Source of the DNA: Anaspis maculata
Taxonomy: Eukaryota > Arthropoda > Insecta > Coleoptera > Scraptiidae
Direction: 5' to 3'
Assembly: GCA_949128115.1 (NCBI GenBank)
Contig: OX421967.1
Location: 24,258,635-24,322,634 of the forward strand
Length of the DNA stretch: 64,000 nt
In this document: one piece after another, positions 34,111 through 44,792 of the stretch
How positions within the stretch are numbered: position 1 is the first letter of the stretch
How the letters are laid out: each line of letters begins with the position of its first letter
Made by a program: the position numbers and the translations under genes
The notes under the pieces: generated by a model
What the model was told of the DNA's origin: nothing
The model's database searches: none
The model's input: only the letters and a program-made list of their open reading frames with translations

Positions 34111-34506
34111 CAGCGAAAAAATTAGAAAGCTAGGGCGTCTAGTTTGGGAGGAGTTCGAGGAACGGACGGACAAAGCGGTTGCCATAGCGATTTTCATCAA
34201 GATGGAAAATGCGCTAAAAAAAATTCGTCAAAATTTTTTATGTATGTATGTATGTAATTTATTTGTTTAAACCCTTGGGGTATACAAAGTAAAGTAAAAA
34301 CTAAAATAAATAGGCAGGTACACAATCTTCTTCAGAAATTAACTTAAAAATTAGGTAAATACAATGATAATAATTGATAAAAGTAACTAAATATTATGTA
34401 ATCAATTAACAAAAATAAAGTAGGGACAAAACAATGGAGGTGTGCCAAAAATTATGTCCAACCGCAGGAGCCACAGAACAAGAGGCCCAGCAAGATCCAT
34501 CGAGCA

Positions 34507-37500
34507 CTATTCCTCAATCAGAGACAGGAACTTCTCGACTGCCGAGAAAAAGTGAAAAATATTGATGAGCTTTTCAATGCAAATATTGGCGAACAAAAAG
34601 TGAAATTCCTCGCGCGTAGCTTGAAGACTTATATGACCGACCAGCCAGCGATTCCTCGATCTTGTAAAAATAGGACAGTTACAAACCAAATGGTAGAGGT
34701 CATAGACTTCGTCGGTGTTGCAAATAGAACAGGTTTTGCCCTGATCAAATACAAATTTGGTCCCATTAACATAAAGCCTTAATTTCCTATGAAACCCCAA
34801 CCGGATTTGCGCAATCAGCCTGATCTTTCTTATAGAAACATTCTGCGTAAGATATCCACTGTAGCCAAGTGAGTGTTCTGAGCTGTCACTGCTGAGTATC
34901 TTCCTGTAGATGTTACTGTAGTGCGACTCAGATGAGATTTCTAGATCGGCTGCCGTCATGACCCGTCTGCAATCGTCCAAAATTGACTCTAGATTCTCCT
35001 CAACAAAAAGAAAGCCGTGGTCGAGTAAGTACGACAGATTATGTTTTGTAAGTAGAACTTTCACTTGAGTAACCCAATTGTACTTGATGTTACAGGTTGC
35101 GGTTGCAGCGTCTAGTTGTTGCAGTCTTTTAAAACAAATCTTTGGTAACCTACTGTCGGGCATTCTCAACAATTTACACCACCACCCTAAAGTTTTTCTC
35201 ATCACGTCCAGTTCTAGTTTCGCCAAACCAGTCTCGCATCTTATGTAACAGTTTGGAGTTGAAGACTGTAAGTGAAGAATTGATTTGACAAACTTCACCT
35301 GGGTTCTCTCAAGGCTATCTACGTATTGAAGAGACCAAACTTCTGCAGCATACAATAATGTGGAAACAACCAGAGACCGAAACAGCTTTATTTTGGTTTG
35401 CCAGGAATCCGATTTTCCAGCCATCAAAATCTTTAGAACGCTACCAATCGCGACAGAAGCCCTGGAGTTGAAGTGTTTCTGAGCAACCGAAAAAACTCCC
35501 GAAGAGCTGAAAGGGACTCCCAAGTAAGTGAATTTATCAACCACCTCCAACTCACCATCGCCATAGAAAAACCTGTCTAGACATTTACGAGTGCCTCTGC
35601 TAAAAACGATGACTTTTGTCTTTTCTGTATTGACTTCAAGTTTGAGTTCCGAACAAAATTCCCGAATGACGTTCATTTTCCGTTGCAGGTCCACCGGCGA
35701 GTCGGCGAACACAATGATATCGTCTGCATATAGCAGAACGATGACATCAACAAAACCATCCAAGTTCAGCCCGCTGAGGCCTCGTTCACGCAGAAAATCT
35801 TCCAGTTTACTAATGAAGAGTGAAAAGAGGAGTGGACTAAGAGGGTCGCCCTGAAGCACGCCTTTTGATATTTGTACCGCGTTTGTAGTTACCGATGTTG
35901 TTCTTACTCTAGCAGAGGCTTGGCTGTAAATCTTGGCAAATATTCTCACGAACTTCCCGCTTATCCCCAGATTGTACAAAACCTTCCACAGTAATTGATG
36001 CTCTATTGAATCGAAAGCTGCCTTAAAGTCTATAAAACATGCATACACTTTGCGTTTTGGTAATCTAAGATGTAACTGGATAATGGAAGTGAGAATAAAG
36101 ATGTTATCTGTGCAGCTCCTGTTTTTTCTGAAACCAGATTGACTTTCAGGTAATAGGTTATTGTCGTCCGCCCATCTACTTAATCGTCGGAAGAAGATAC
36201 AACTAAACAGTTTAGATAGTGCATTGGACAAGGCTATTCTTCTATAGTTTGATGGGTCATGAACGTTTCCCTTTTTATGTATCATGGAAATGACACATTC
36301 ACTCCAGCCGGGTGGTAGGTGCTCTTTATCGATAATAGAATTAAATAGGTTTAGTAGAAACTGTTTATATTTTGCTGGTAACGCCTTTAAAAATTCATTA
36401 GAGATTCCATCGGGTCCAGCCGCTTTTTTGTTTTTGAGAGAATGCAGATTTTGGTTTAGTTCGGATAAAGTGATGGAATCATCTAGAAATGGATGGGTGG
36501 CATCAAAATATGTAATAATTGGGCCTGAGTCGGTGGACGCATAGAATGATCTTAGGTAATTTTCCCAGATAGACGTGGTGATAGGGTTAACTTTAGAGAT
36601 AAAATTCATTGAGCGTACTGCCGACCAAAAGTCTGTTGTATTTTTAACATTAGATAATGCTCTACGCCTGTTATCGTAGTAAGTTTCCTTGCTGCAAGCT
36701 ATAGTGGTCTTATACGTTTTTTTGGCCTCCAAAAACTCAATCAAAAAATTACCGAGAAAACCGTTTTTCCTACATAGTGCAAGTTTAGTTTTGACAAGTT
36801 TCTTCGCGTTTCTACAGGATAGGTTGAACCAGCTTTGAGAGTAATGGTTACTAGTCGCACGTTTTCTGTGATGTATCACTTTCATCATACCTGATATGCA
36901 TGCTGCATTCTTTATCTCGCCCAGTATAATTTTGTCATAATCACTAAAATGTGAGTTTGAGTCAAGATCGGTGTTATGAAGAGTGGCTATGTATTTCTCT
37001 CGTAAACCATCGTTCCACAAAAATTTCACAGAATATGAACCCGGAGCTGATTTAGACTCGTTTGCATTAAAGGTTTGATTTTTGGAAAACAAGGCAATAT
37101 CCAAATTAACACAACAGGCAAAATGGTCAGAACATACCAGGCGATCGCTTACATAGAAGTCCCTCACCACTGCTAACCCACCCAAGTTCGACCAACACAA
37201 GTCTATAACACTCTTACCATTTCTGTTAACAAATGTATGACGCGCGGGAGAATCGCTGGAGGATCGACCATTGAGAACAAAGAATCCTTCTCCCCCTAGA
37301 AGGTCCAGGATTTCTGCTCCTCTAGTGTTCATTATTTTGTCAAGAGTATCCCTAGTGCTTGTGAGACCGCTGCCCTCCATGAAACCCTCGTCAACCTGAT
37401 TACCGTCGCCAATACGTGCATTGAAATCGCCCATCAAAAAAGTCGGAAGGTCGTGCTCGGACATCTCTCGCAAGGTCCTATCCAACAGATTCCTGCAGTC

Positions 37501-37950
37501 GTCACAACTCAGGCTTGGAGGCAGATAGAATATACCTAAAATAAAACTGAATTCAACAAGAGACGCTTTCAGAATTATCCAGTATTCCCCAGTTTCCAAC
37601 ATAGACATTGATTGAATCTTTGTTTTATTTGAAAGAACGGTTATGCCTCCACTCGGTCTGCCGACCGAGGTGGATTTTTTGGCAAAACTGTGGAATACGT
37701 TGTAATCAATGAACATATTATTGAGATTTGCAAAATTTTCCGTATAAAGCCATGTTTCAGTGAAGCAGATGAAGTCAAATTCCAACAGATAGTCGACATC
37801 TGGGGGTTCCAAGTTGATAACATTTTTAATTCCATTCACATTCCAGAATAATCCACCAATAATACGCGAAGCACAATTCTCTTCTTGTCCGTCATAGCTC
37901 CAGTTATTTATATCTTCATTGATGCTTCTGTTATTCTTAGAAGGTACCAT
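34507..37950 (-). CDS. LINE ORF2: APE endonuclease and reverse transcriptase
   Basis: The protein has 1147 residues. The N-terminal endonuclease shows FWNVNG (35-40), TETW (64-67), GDFNARIGDGN (174-184) and SDH (274-276), the metal-binding and catalytic motifs of APE-like nucleases that nick the target. The reverse transcriptase core has GPDG (512-515), the first catalytic Asp in FIDFKAAFD (639-647), QGDPLSP (700-706) and the catalytic box YADD (741-744). A C-terminal CCHC-like zinc motif (CSICN...HLVCNCP, about 1074-1093) follows. It copies the element RNA into the nicked target in the nucleus. The ATG lies 12 nt after the ORF1 stop and in the same frame. Confidence 0.95.
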   Translation of the reverse strand: MVPSKNNRSINEDINNWSYDGQEENCASRIIGGLFWNVNGIKNVINLEPPDVDYLLEFDFICFTETWLYTENFANLNNMFIDYNVFHSFAKKSTSVGRPSGGITVLSNKTKIQSMSMLETGEYWIILKASLVEFSFILGIFYLPPSLSCDDCRNLLDRTLREMSEHDLPTFLMGDFNARIGDGNQVDEGFMEGSGLTSTRDTLDKIMNTRGAEILDLLGGEGFFVLNGRSSSDSPARHTFVNRNGKSVIDLCWSNLGGLAVVRDFYVSDRLVCSDHFACCVNLDIALFSKNQTFNANESKSAPGSYSVKFLWNDGLREKYIATLHNTDLDSNSHFSDYDKIILGEIKNAACISGMMKVIHHRKRATSNHYSQSWFNLSCRNAKKLVKTKLALCRKNGFLGNFLIEFLEAKKTYKTTIACSKETYYDNRRRALSNVKNTTDFWSAVRSMNFISKVNPITTSIWENYLRSFYASTDSGPIITYFDATHPFLDDSITLSELNQNLHSLKNKKAAGPDGISNEFLKALPAKYKQFLLNLFNSIIDKEHLPPGWSECVISMIHKKGNVHDPSNYRRIALSNALSKLFSCIFFRRLSRWADDNNLLPESQSGFRKNRSCTDNIFILTSIIQLHLRLPKRKVYACFIDFKAAFDSIEHQLLWKVLYNLGISGKFVRIFAKIYSQASARVRTTSVTTNAVQISKGVLQGDPLSPLLFSLFISKLEDFLRERGLSGLNLDGFVDVIVLLYADDIIVFADSPVDLQRKMNVIREFCSELKLEVNTEKTKVIVFSRGTRKCLDRFFYGDGELEVVDKFTYLGVPFSSSGVFSVAQKHFNSRASVAIGSVLKILMAGKSDSWQTKIKLFRSLVVSTLLYAAEVWSLQYVDSLERTQVKFVKSILHLQSSTPNCYIRCETGLAKLELDVMRKTLGWWCKLLRMPDSRLPKICFKRLQQLDAATATCNIKYNWVTQVKVLLTKHNLSYLLDHGFLFVEENLESILDDCRRVMTAADLEISSESHYSNIYRKILSSDSSEHSLGYSGYLTQNVSIRKIRLIAQIRLGFHRKLRLYVNGTKFVFDQGKTCSICNTDEVYDLYHLVCNCPIFTRSRNRWLVGHISLQATREEFHFLFANICIEKLINIFHFFSAVEKFLSLIEE

Positions 37951-37962
37951 CTTATTGGATTG

Positions 37963-39273
37963 CTATGCCGAAGGATCGATTGGAATTGATTCGACTGGAG
38001 TGGCTTCGGTTGAGTAGTTGGTGAGCTTTTTTTCTTGTTCCATTTTTCTGACGTAAGCGGGACAATTGCCGTCACGAGCAGAGTGTCTTCTTTGCTTCAG
38101 TCCAAGCTTGCAACAATTCGGGCAATCTAGATCTTCGGTTTTGCAGTCTTGAGATTGATGCTCTCCTCCGCATTTATGGCAGCATAGTTTTTCTTTGCAG
38201 TATTTACCGATGTGTTTGTACTGACTGCAGCGGAAACAGATCGTAACGTTAAAATATTCTTTGACGTATACTCTCATCAAATCAAATATCAACGTTTCCT
38301 TTCTTACGAGGAATTTGAAGATTGCAGCTGGTGCTTGAAGTATCCAGTTCTCTTTTAACCTGTTACGACAAGTTTTTCTTGTTATTATCTTGATATGTTC
38401 TTTAAGTGGGGCTTCGCCAAAAGCTTGCTTGATGTCTTCATTCTGCTGTATTAACATGTCGACAAACTCATCTTCTTTATGTCCTTTGTCAACGCCCGAA
38501 ATCATGAAGTAAGGGTCGGTATTGCCAGGTACTTTCACTGTAATTTCTGTGTGCTTCTTCAATACTTCTTTTAGTTTTTCCATTTGAACTTTGTTTTGTG
38601 CTTCCAAAACAATTGCACCACTTCTCGTTTGTCTCTGATTTCTTAATCCTCCATCAATGTCTGTAGAACTTATATTTTTTCTGATCTTATCCCATTCAAG
38701 TTTTGTGGATTCCTGCTTGTCTTCCTTAGAAGATGAGATCATTATTTCAAATTTCGGCTTACTTTCAGGTGTGGCCCATGATGACTCTTTGGCCTTTTCA
38801 CTGCCTGAAGCTGTGGATTCATCGACTGAATTCTTTTTGACAATTTTTGCATATGTTTTCGTAGATTTATTGTCGTTATCAGTAACTCTACTATTCAGAC
38901 AGTCTTGGTTGATATTCTTCCACTTCAGTTGTTCGATTTTCAGTTGGTAATTTTCTTTTTCCAAGCTTCTGATAGTGAAAGTCATTTTTATTATGTTATT
39001 AAAGACTGTCTCTCTGGTGAAAGAATCTCCGATTTTGTTTATTGCCTGCAAAAGATCTTCTACGTTTATGTTCTGCATATCAACGCCTCTGTCTGTGTCT
39101 ATTCCTGGCTGTTCGAAACCACATAATTCAACTCCTTTGCTAGAATTGTCGGCCACAAATGTTCTGCTCTTTAAATATTTCCTTCCTTGCACATTTGGAC
39201 TGGAGAGAGATCTGCGCCTTTTCGCAGGCGTATCACTATGCTCAGCTGGAGGTGGAGTCCTTGTTGTAGGCAT
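37963..39273 (-). CDS. LINE ORF1: Gag-like nucleic-acid-binding protein
   Basis: The protein has 436 residues. The C-terminal third carries three zinc knuckles: CX2CX4HX4C at 346-359, CX2CX3HX4C at 365-377 and a looser CxxC...H...C at 384-404. This arrangement is typical of ORF1 of I, Jockey and R1-type elements, where the protein binds element RNA to form the transposition particle. The central part (about 60-120) is charged and probably coiled-coil. The N-terminus is Ser/Pro/Arg-rich. It ends in a TAG stop, followed by CAATCCAATAAG and the ORF2 ATG without a frame change. Confidence 0.9.
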   Translation of the reverse strand: MPTTRTPPPAEHSDTPAKRRRSLSSPNVQGRKYLKSRTFVADNSSKGVELCGFEQPGIDTDRGVDMQNINVEDLLQAINKIGDSFTRETVFNNIIKMTFTIRSLEKENYQLKIEQLKWKNINQDCLNSRVTDNDNKSTKTYAKIVKKNSVDESTASGSEKAKESSWATPESKPKFEIMISSSKEDKQESTKLEWDKIRKNISSTDIDGGLRNQRQTRSGAIVLEAQNKVQMEKLKEVLKKHTEITVKVPGNTDPYFMISGVDKGHKEDEFVDMLIQQNEDIKQAFGEAPLKEHIKIITRKTCRNRLKENWILQAPAAIFKFLVRKETLIFDLMRVYVKEYFNVTICFRCSQYKHIGKYCKEKLCCHKCGGEHQSQDCKTEDLDCPNCCKLGLKQRRHSARDGNCPAYVRKMEQEKKLTNYSTEATPVESIPIDPSA

Positions 39274-39642
39274 CCCTTCTTATCCCTGGGCGCAGAGGCC
39301 CCAGTGGCCTCTACTGGACGGGAACAGACCGATGACAAAGTGCGATGAATGAACTTTATAAGTTCACGTAGTTGTTTATGTACAAAAACGCTTATCAGCC
39401 GGGCCGATAAGAACAGCAACAATTATTGTAAATAGCAGTATTAAGACAATGCAGTAATTACTTCATCACTCGGTTGCTGGGTTAACTCCACCGAAACCTC
39501 CATATACGTCGCGAAGGGAAAATCACAGGCTATCCAATGGTATCGCACACTCCACAATCAAGGTTCAAAATCACAGCAAAATCGAAACGAAAGCGAGCAG
39601 TCAAAAACATGTGCTTGCGATCCAACAAGCGCCGCCCCCATC

Positions 39643-40085
39643 TTCGTCAAAATTGTCAAAGAAAAAACAAGTTTTCTCAAGTTAACTTGTTCAAACTTGT
39701 TTTCATCCGAATTTACACATCGGATACGAGTTCAGGAGATTGAATTTAATCGGAAAAGATACCAAACTTGTCGTGATCGGTTCTACATGGCCAGAAAAAC
39801 AAAATGGACCACCTAGCAGAGCTTCGCCCCCCCCCCACTACTCCCCTTCAACAATGATGGACACTTTTTGTGTCAAAATCAAAATGGTATCAACGGGATA
39901 TGATACGTCGAACTATAGTGTATTTGCATCCAATGGATTGACGGGTTCCATCCCCTCCATTTTTAGCTGCAATTTTTTACCCCCCCTCCAATAACTCAAA
40001 ACCCCCGGGTGCGATTTTTGGCGATTTTGGATATGTTGTAGAGCACTCAATTCTGAACAAAATATCAAATTTTCAGGACGTCCAT
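39643..40085. repeat. Dispersed repeat, copy 2 (inverted relative to copy 1)
   Basis: It matches 29850-30260 as reverse complement: GTCAAAGAAAAAACAAG, CCGATCACGACAAGTTTGGT (inverted), a poly-C tract at about 39827-39837, and GCGATTTTGGATATGTTGTA. The LINE inserted at its left border. Substitutions between copies are frequent, so the family is older than the LINE. Confidence 0.7.
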
Positions 40086-40149
40086 ATTTTTTCCGAGGTT
40101 GAAATCTATCCTTCTTGTACTATTTCCTCTATGTTCGTGGAGGGCCGGG

Positions 40150-40490
40150 AAAGTAAAACTAGACAAGGGTAAGTTCCAAGTTTCATGAAAATCGTTCCAC
40201 TAACAAGAGATTTCAATATGGCAGCCAAGATGGCGGCAGAATTATGAAACTCAGCTTGAAAATAGGAATGATCGTACGAGACAAGCGTAACTCTCAAGTT
40301 TCATGAAAATCCTTCCACTTATAAGAGATTTCAATATGGCGGCCAAGATGGTGGGGCAATCATGAAATTTGGCTTTAAAATAAGAATGATCGTACTAGAC
40401 AAGGGTAAGTTTCAAGTTTCATGACAATCGTTCCACTAATAAGAAATTTCAATATGGCAGCCAAGATGGCGGCCGAATTATGAAAGCCAA
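40150..40490. repeat. Three tandem copies of a unit of about 119 bp
   Basis: Each copy contains GACAAGGGTAAG or a variant, CAAGTTTCATGAAAATC, TTCCACT, AAGAGATTTCAATATGGC and GCCAAGATGG. Copies start near 40157, 40275 and 40394. They do not keep a reading frame. Confidence 0.75.
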
Positions 40491-41939
40491 CCTGCCTATT
40501 TGGTCCCTGAGGACCTAAGCTATCCACCGGATAAAGTTCAATCTTCAAGGGCTGTAGCTTTATTTCCCGAGGAGAAGTTCAACTTCATCGAAGTGCACAG
40601 GAGATCTCTGTTTTTTGGGAATAATGATAACGATGTATGGATAACAAAAATAGTGCCCATTGGCCACCCTTGGGGACATCAGCTATTAATCGGAAAAAAG
40701 TTCCAAGACTCTTGTTTCAATTCTCGAGAAGGAGTACAGCGTCTTAATTTCTGCACGGACTCGGACAGACAGACAGACAGACAGACAAACCGGCCACATA
40801 AGCGTCATTCTGTTACTTATATAAAAAAATGTTCTCCAACTGATTTCGACCTCCTGAACACTAATATCAGGTTCACTTTTGAATTGGAACATTTCTTTTT
40901 TATCGAAAAACCGACAAAATGGTAGCCTTGTCACATGATTTTTAGTGATACCTACCTACTTTTTTTTTGTTATTGAGCGAACATCTTTCGTAATTTGAGT
41001 GCCATTATCCTTCAGGTACCTAGTATTGACTATTTCAAAATGTTCAATTACTATTTCGGCACGTCTGATTTTAAATTTGTAGGGTCGTGTAATATGCGCC
41101 GAGCCGTGGCTTTGCGGTCGTTTTCAAAAATTGATAACAATTGACCCAACGGTCGGATCGAAGTGGGGTTTTTGTCAAAAGAAAGTTCAAATTGTTCTCT
41201 AAATATAATGCCGTACATGCAGTGATGTATTTCATTAAGAAATTGTAGTTGCCTGCATATCGCAACTTTCTACATCTTACCGCGAATGCCAGCACTTGAT
41301 CGGCGAAGCCGCCCTACACCAAAATGTTATTTTTGTAATTGTTCATGATTATTTCGGCAAAATTTTTCTTGATTCGCGTACCAAGGCCATGAGCTACCCA
41401 TTCGAGTGGAAATATTTTCTGTATTGAATTTCGTTTTGTTCGGAGGAAAGGATATCAAGCACCAGCAAGCAACGAATAAATCATTTGCGGCCGAGCCGTA
41501 GTTTCGGAGTCATTTTCAAAAATTAATAACTACTAATCGGCACCTCGCACCGATGTGAAATTTTCATTAAAATATAGTTCAAATCATTCTCTAAATATAA
41601 CTCTGCATATGTATTATGGTAAAATGATAAGATCGGGTACTTCCTCGCATGTGATAACTTTCGAGATCAGGCCGGCTTCTGAAATGCAGCATTCAACGGC
41701 GATGCCGCGTCACACTAAATTGTTATTATTGTCATTGTTTATTATTATTTCGTCAAGATTTTTCTTGGTTCGGGATACAAGGTCATGAGCTACCCAATGG
41801 AGTAAAATTTTTTCGCAAAAACCTTTTCGTCTAGGACTAGATGCTGGGACGGACGGACGGACGGACGGACGGACGGACAAAGCGAGGACAAAAGCGCCTT
41901 CCCGTTTGGAGAAGTGCGCTAAAAAGATCAAGTATGTAG
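40491..41939. repeat. Diverged direct duplication with (GACA)n and (GGAC)n tracts
   Basis: Segments at about 41125-41430 and 41530-41800 are related: AGTTCAAAT...TTCTCTAAATATAA, GATTATTTCGGCAAAATTTTTCTTG / TTATTTCGTCAAGATTTTTC, and CATGAGCTACCCA. A (GACA)n tract lies near 40766-40786 and (GGAC)n at 41847-41879. A similar GGACGGACAAAGCG occurs beside the LINE at about 34161. The 141-codon plus-strand frame at 40500-40925 crosses the microsatellite and has no domain, so it is not called as a gene. Confidence 0.6.
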
Positions 41940-42242
41940 GTAGTGTTGAAGTGTTTGAAGTTTTTAAAGGCAGTAAAGGGCCCAGCCCATCAGTCCATTG
42001 GTGCCGACCTCATGGATTTTGATGGTCGTTGAAGTCCTCTTCCCGACTTCAAAATCAAGACCTTGTGCACTTTACCAGTTACAGCGAAAATGTTCGGAAA
42101 ATGTCCTTCCACCTTTCTTCGCGTTGGCACTGGGGGAGGGGACGTGCCGCTTTGGCGCTGCGATCTTAAATAGGTCTTTTTCTGGTCACACTGCGCATGC
42201 GCGAGCGACAAGTAATGGCGGGATATTGAAAACAACCGGATA

Positions 42243-44035
42243 GTGCGGCTGTTAGTCAAACCTACCTTGCATTTTATTCTAGAGCAGTCAGACTTGGCAC
42301 AGTTGCAGTACATACCTCCATCCTTCTTTTAAGAAGTGGAAACAAGGTTGCAACCCCGGAAGAGCAGCGGGTTGCCTACCTTAGAGGGGTAGGTTTCAAA
42401 ACCTCAACAAATTTTCCGTTTTAGTGACTTCTATGGACGAGGATCGGTCCCCCACTTGGCATTTACTAGTTCAAGGCATATGTCGACCTTGGCGATGGGT
42501 CGTGGAAGCGGCTTGTCTACCTTCCAGGGGCACAAACAAATAATACCGGAATCATAGTGTTTCTATCACCATTTTCATTAACTCAGTTATTTTTCAAGAT
42601 ATTCGGATAAAATTCGGTAAAACCTTAGAGAGTGAAGTCAGGAAGATAATGCTGTGTGCTGCCACCGTCCTTGCCTGCTGTATTCAAAAATACGACAGTC
42701 AACTGTTTTCCTCCTTATGGCCGCCAACTTGAATCCACCCATTATTGAATAACTAGAAAATCAATTGGCAATACAAATCATGGTCTTAAGGAATAATACA
42801 GATGCAAAAATAACTATACTCAGTGAGCAACTTCTTTTTAATTGACCAAAAAAAGCTGTAGGACCGTTGGATACATTTTCACGAGTTTCACACAGCTTTG
42901 GCGCTCACCATGGTCAAAATGACCATTAGATAGATGAAGGAAGATGTTTAAAATTATCCTCCATCTTTTTTGAAAAGGGATAAAAAACCCTTTTTGATTC
43001 AAGTTCAGTCTTTCCTGAAACAGCCTGATAATATTCTGAAAAAATGGGTAGTCCACTATAAAATTTCATACTTCTCAATAGCCGGGATTATAGTCAATTT
43101 AAAAGGATATACTCACTGGGATTGATTATTTTTGCACTAAGATTATTGCCTATGACCATTATCATTAGTACAGATTAATTCCTCACCTCGTTCCTCACTT
43201 ATTCAATAATGGGTGACTTCAAGATGGCGGCCATGAGAAGAAAAAGAGTTGACTGTCATATTTTCGAAGATAGTGGACAGGGACAATAGTAACAAACGGC
43301 ATTTCATTCTTGACTTTACTCTTTAAAGGACTACCGAATTTCACTGAAATATCTTAGGAAATCACCTCGGAAATTACTGATTTTTTGAAAAATGTGAATT
43401 TCCATGATACTGACCACTAATTTCAGGATTTCTCAGAAACGGCTAAAGATATGGAGACGCGGTTTATTTTATCCTTACAAACATCAAATTGTGAATTCAT
43501 GTTGTGACTTTCATGACTCCAACTTTTTTGGTTCAGGGGTTGGAATTTTTGAATTATCGAACACCCTGTATACGACGTCTGCAAGGAGGCTCACCGTGAC
43601 ATCACCTCTTGAAAGTTGCTCAGGGGCCTAATGAACATTTTGTGACAAGTCTCATCGCTTGATCATTCTTTGCAAGGTTGTGGCCCCGTAACGTCCGGAC
43701 AAACTGTGATCCCGGTGATTTCTGTTTGTGCCCCTAAAAGATAGGCAACTCGCTGCCACAACTCATCGCCAAGGTCGATATATGCCCATCACTAGTAAAT
43801 GTCAAATGTCAAGGACCGATCCCGGCCCATGAAAGTTACCGAAACGAACGATTTATTGAGGTTTTGAAATCAACCCCTGTTAGGTAGACTCGCTATACTG
43901 CTGCTCTCCCGGGTTTGCAACCTTGTTTCCACTTCTTAAAAGTAAGCTGGGAGTATGTACCACAATTCGGCCAAGTTTGAATGCTCTAGAATAAAATGCA
44001 AGGTAGGTCTCAAAATCGTCCACTAACCGCCGCAC
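42243..44035. mobile_element. 1.8-kb foldback transposon with very long arms
   Basis: The ends GTGCGGCTGTTAG and CTAACCGCCGCAC are inverted and flanked by TA (42241-42242 and 44036-44037). The arms pair through TACCTTGCATTTTATTCTAG / CTAGAATAAAATGCAAGGTA, AGAAGTGGAAACAAGGTTGC / GCAACCTTGTTTCCACTTCT, the CGACCTTGGCGATG stretch, TGTTTGTGCCCCT and ACAGTCAACT / AGTTGACTGT, so each arm is roughly 750 bp. No transposase is encoded. It lies 3' of the Tequila gene. Confidence 0.8.
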
Positions 44036-44039
44036 TAGG

Positions 44040-44640
44040 ACAAACCTATGTGCTAATAATTCTAGGTTGGGATTCTATTTAGGAAACAAAACTTCAGCGC
44101 AGATGAAATACCATAGTATTCCGCTGCGCTGCCACAAGTCGGATGGGAGGCGGCCGGTGGGTAGTGCCAGTGGGTGAGCCGTTAGCGGGTCTCATCTGAT
44201 TCTAGACCGGCTGAAACTCCTCTTCGGGTGGTTCTAGGCTAACCCGCCAAGTATGACATGCAACCGACAGTACGGCAATGAGTGCGAGAAAAACCGTCAG
44301 GGAGGCTGACGAAGTCAGGAATGTACCGGCGCAGGGTGTGGATGTGTCGGACATCCGCACCTGCGGTTCGGGGGTCAAAGACGGAGTCTAGGTCAACCGT
44401 GCGCTTGTCGGCCCCAGTGCTTGGATGAGCCGAACACCAAACATCCGACACCACATTGTGGCTCAGTGAGTCCGGCTGGTCAGGGTAGGGGTACAATGGG
44501 TCCAATTGTGAGGCCTACGTGCCAGGAAGAACTACGTTTCATCAACTCCCCCTCCCTCAATAAATCCAAAATTCGGAGAAATCCAGGGTTTAAAGATTTT
44601 TGTCGGGTTATTTCCAAAAGCCCGCGCAAATTATAAGCAT
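44040..44640. other. GC-rich block of unknown nature
   Basis: This stretch is clearly richer in GC than its surroundings (for example GGAGGCGGCCGGTGGGTAG near 44146). The only frames are short: 44239-44505 minus and 44421-44636 plus. It resembles structured transposon sequence, but I recognise no family. Confidence 0.35.
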
Positions 44641-44746
44641 GCGCCTGAAATTATTGCTCAAGACAAGCCGCTATTCAGTTCACTATTTCAACTTACAGCA
44701 TCGAAACTGGATTCCAGCTATAAAATTGCTATCAACAGTCGTTTCT

Positions 44747-44752
44747 TTTATT
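44747..44752 (-). terminator. Candidate poly(A) signal of the Tequila gene
   Basis: AATAAA on the minus strand lies 41 nt after the TGA stop. It would give an unusually short 3' UTR. No better signal was noticed upstream of it. Confidence 0.4.
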
Positions 44753-44792
44753 AAATACAAAAATAAAGCTAGAATTAAGTTCAGACAACGAT

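Larger units (their letters stand above)
34236..39642 (-). mobile_element. Full-length two-ORF non-LTR retrotransposon
   Basis: The 5.4-kb element reads on the minus strand: 5' UTR (39642-39274), ORF1, ORF2, 3' UTR and a short (TACA)n tail at about 34240-34256. A 12-bp target-site duplication (TTCGTCAAAATT) lies at 34224-34235 and 39643-39654. The uninterrupted target is preserved with one change in the dispersed repeat at 30246-30257. Both ORFs are open and full length, so the copy is young and possibly still active. APE-type endonuclease, Gag-like ORF1 and a short simple-repeat tail fit the I/Jockey/R1 branch broadly; I cannot fix the clade by eye. Confidence 0.92.

Noticed and set aside
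40500..40925. 141-codon plus-strand open frame
   Set aside because: It crosses a (GACA)n microsatellite, shows no domain and lies in repeats.
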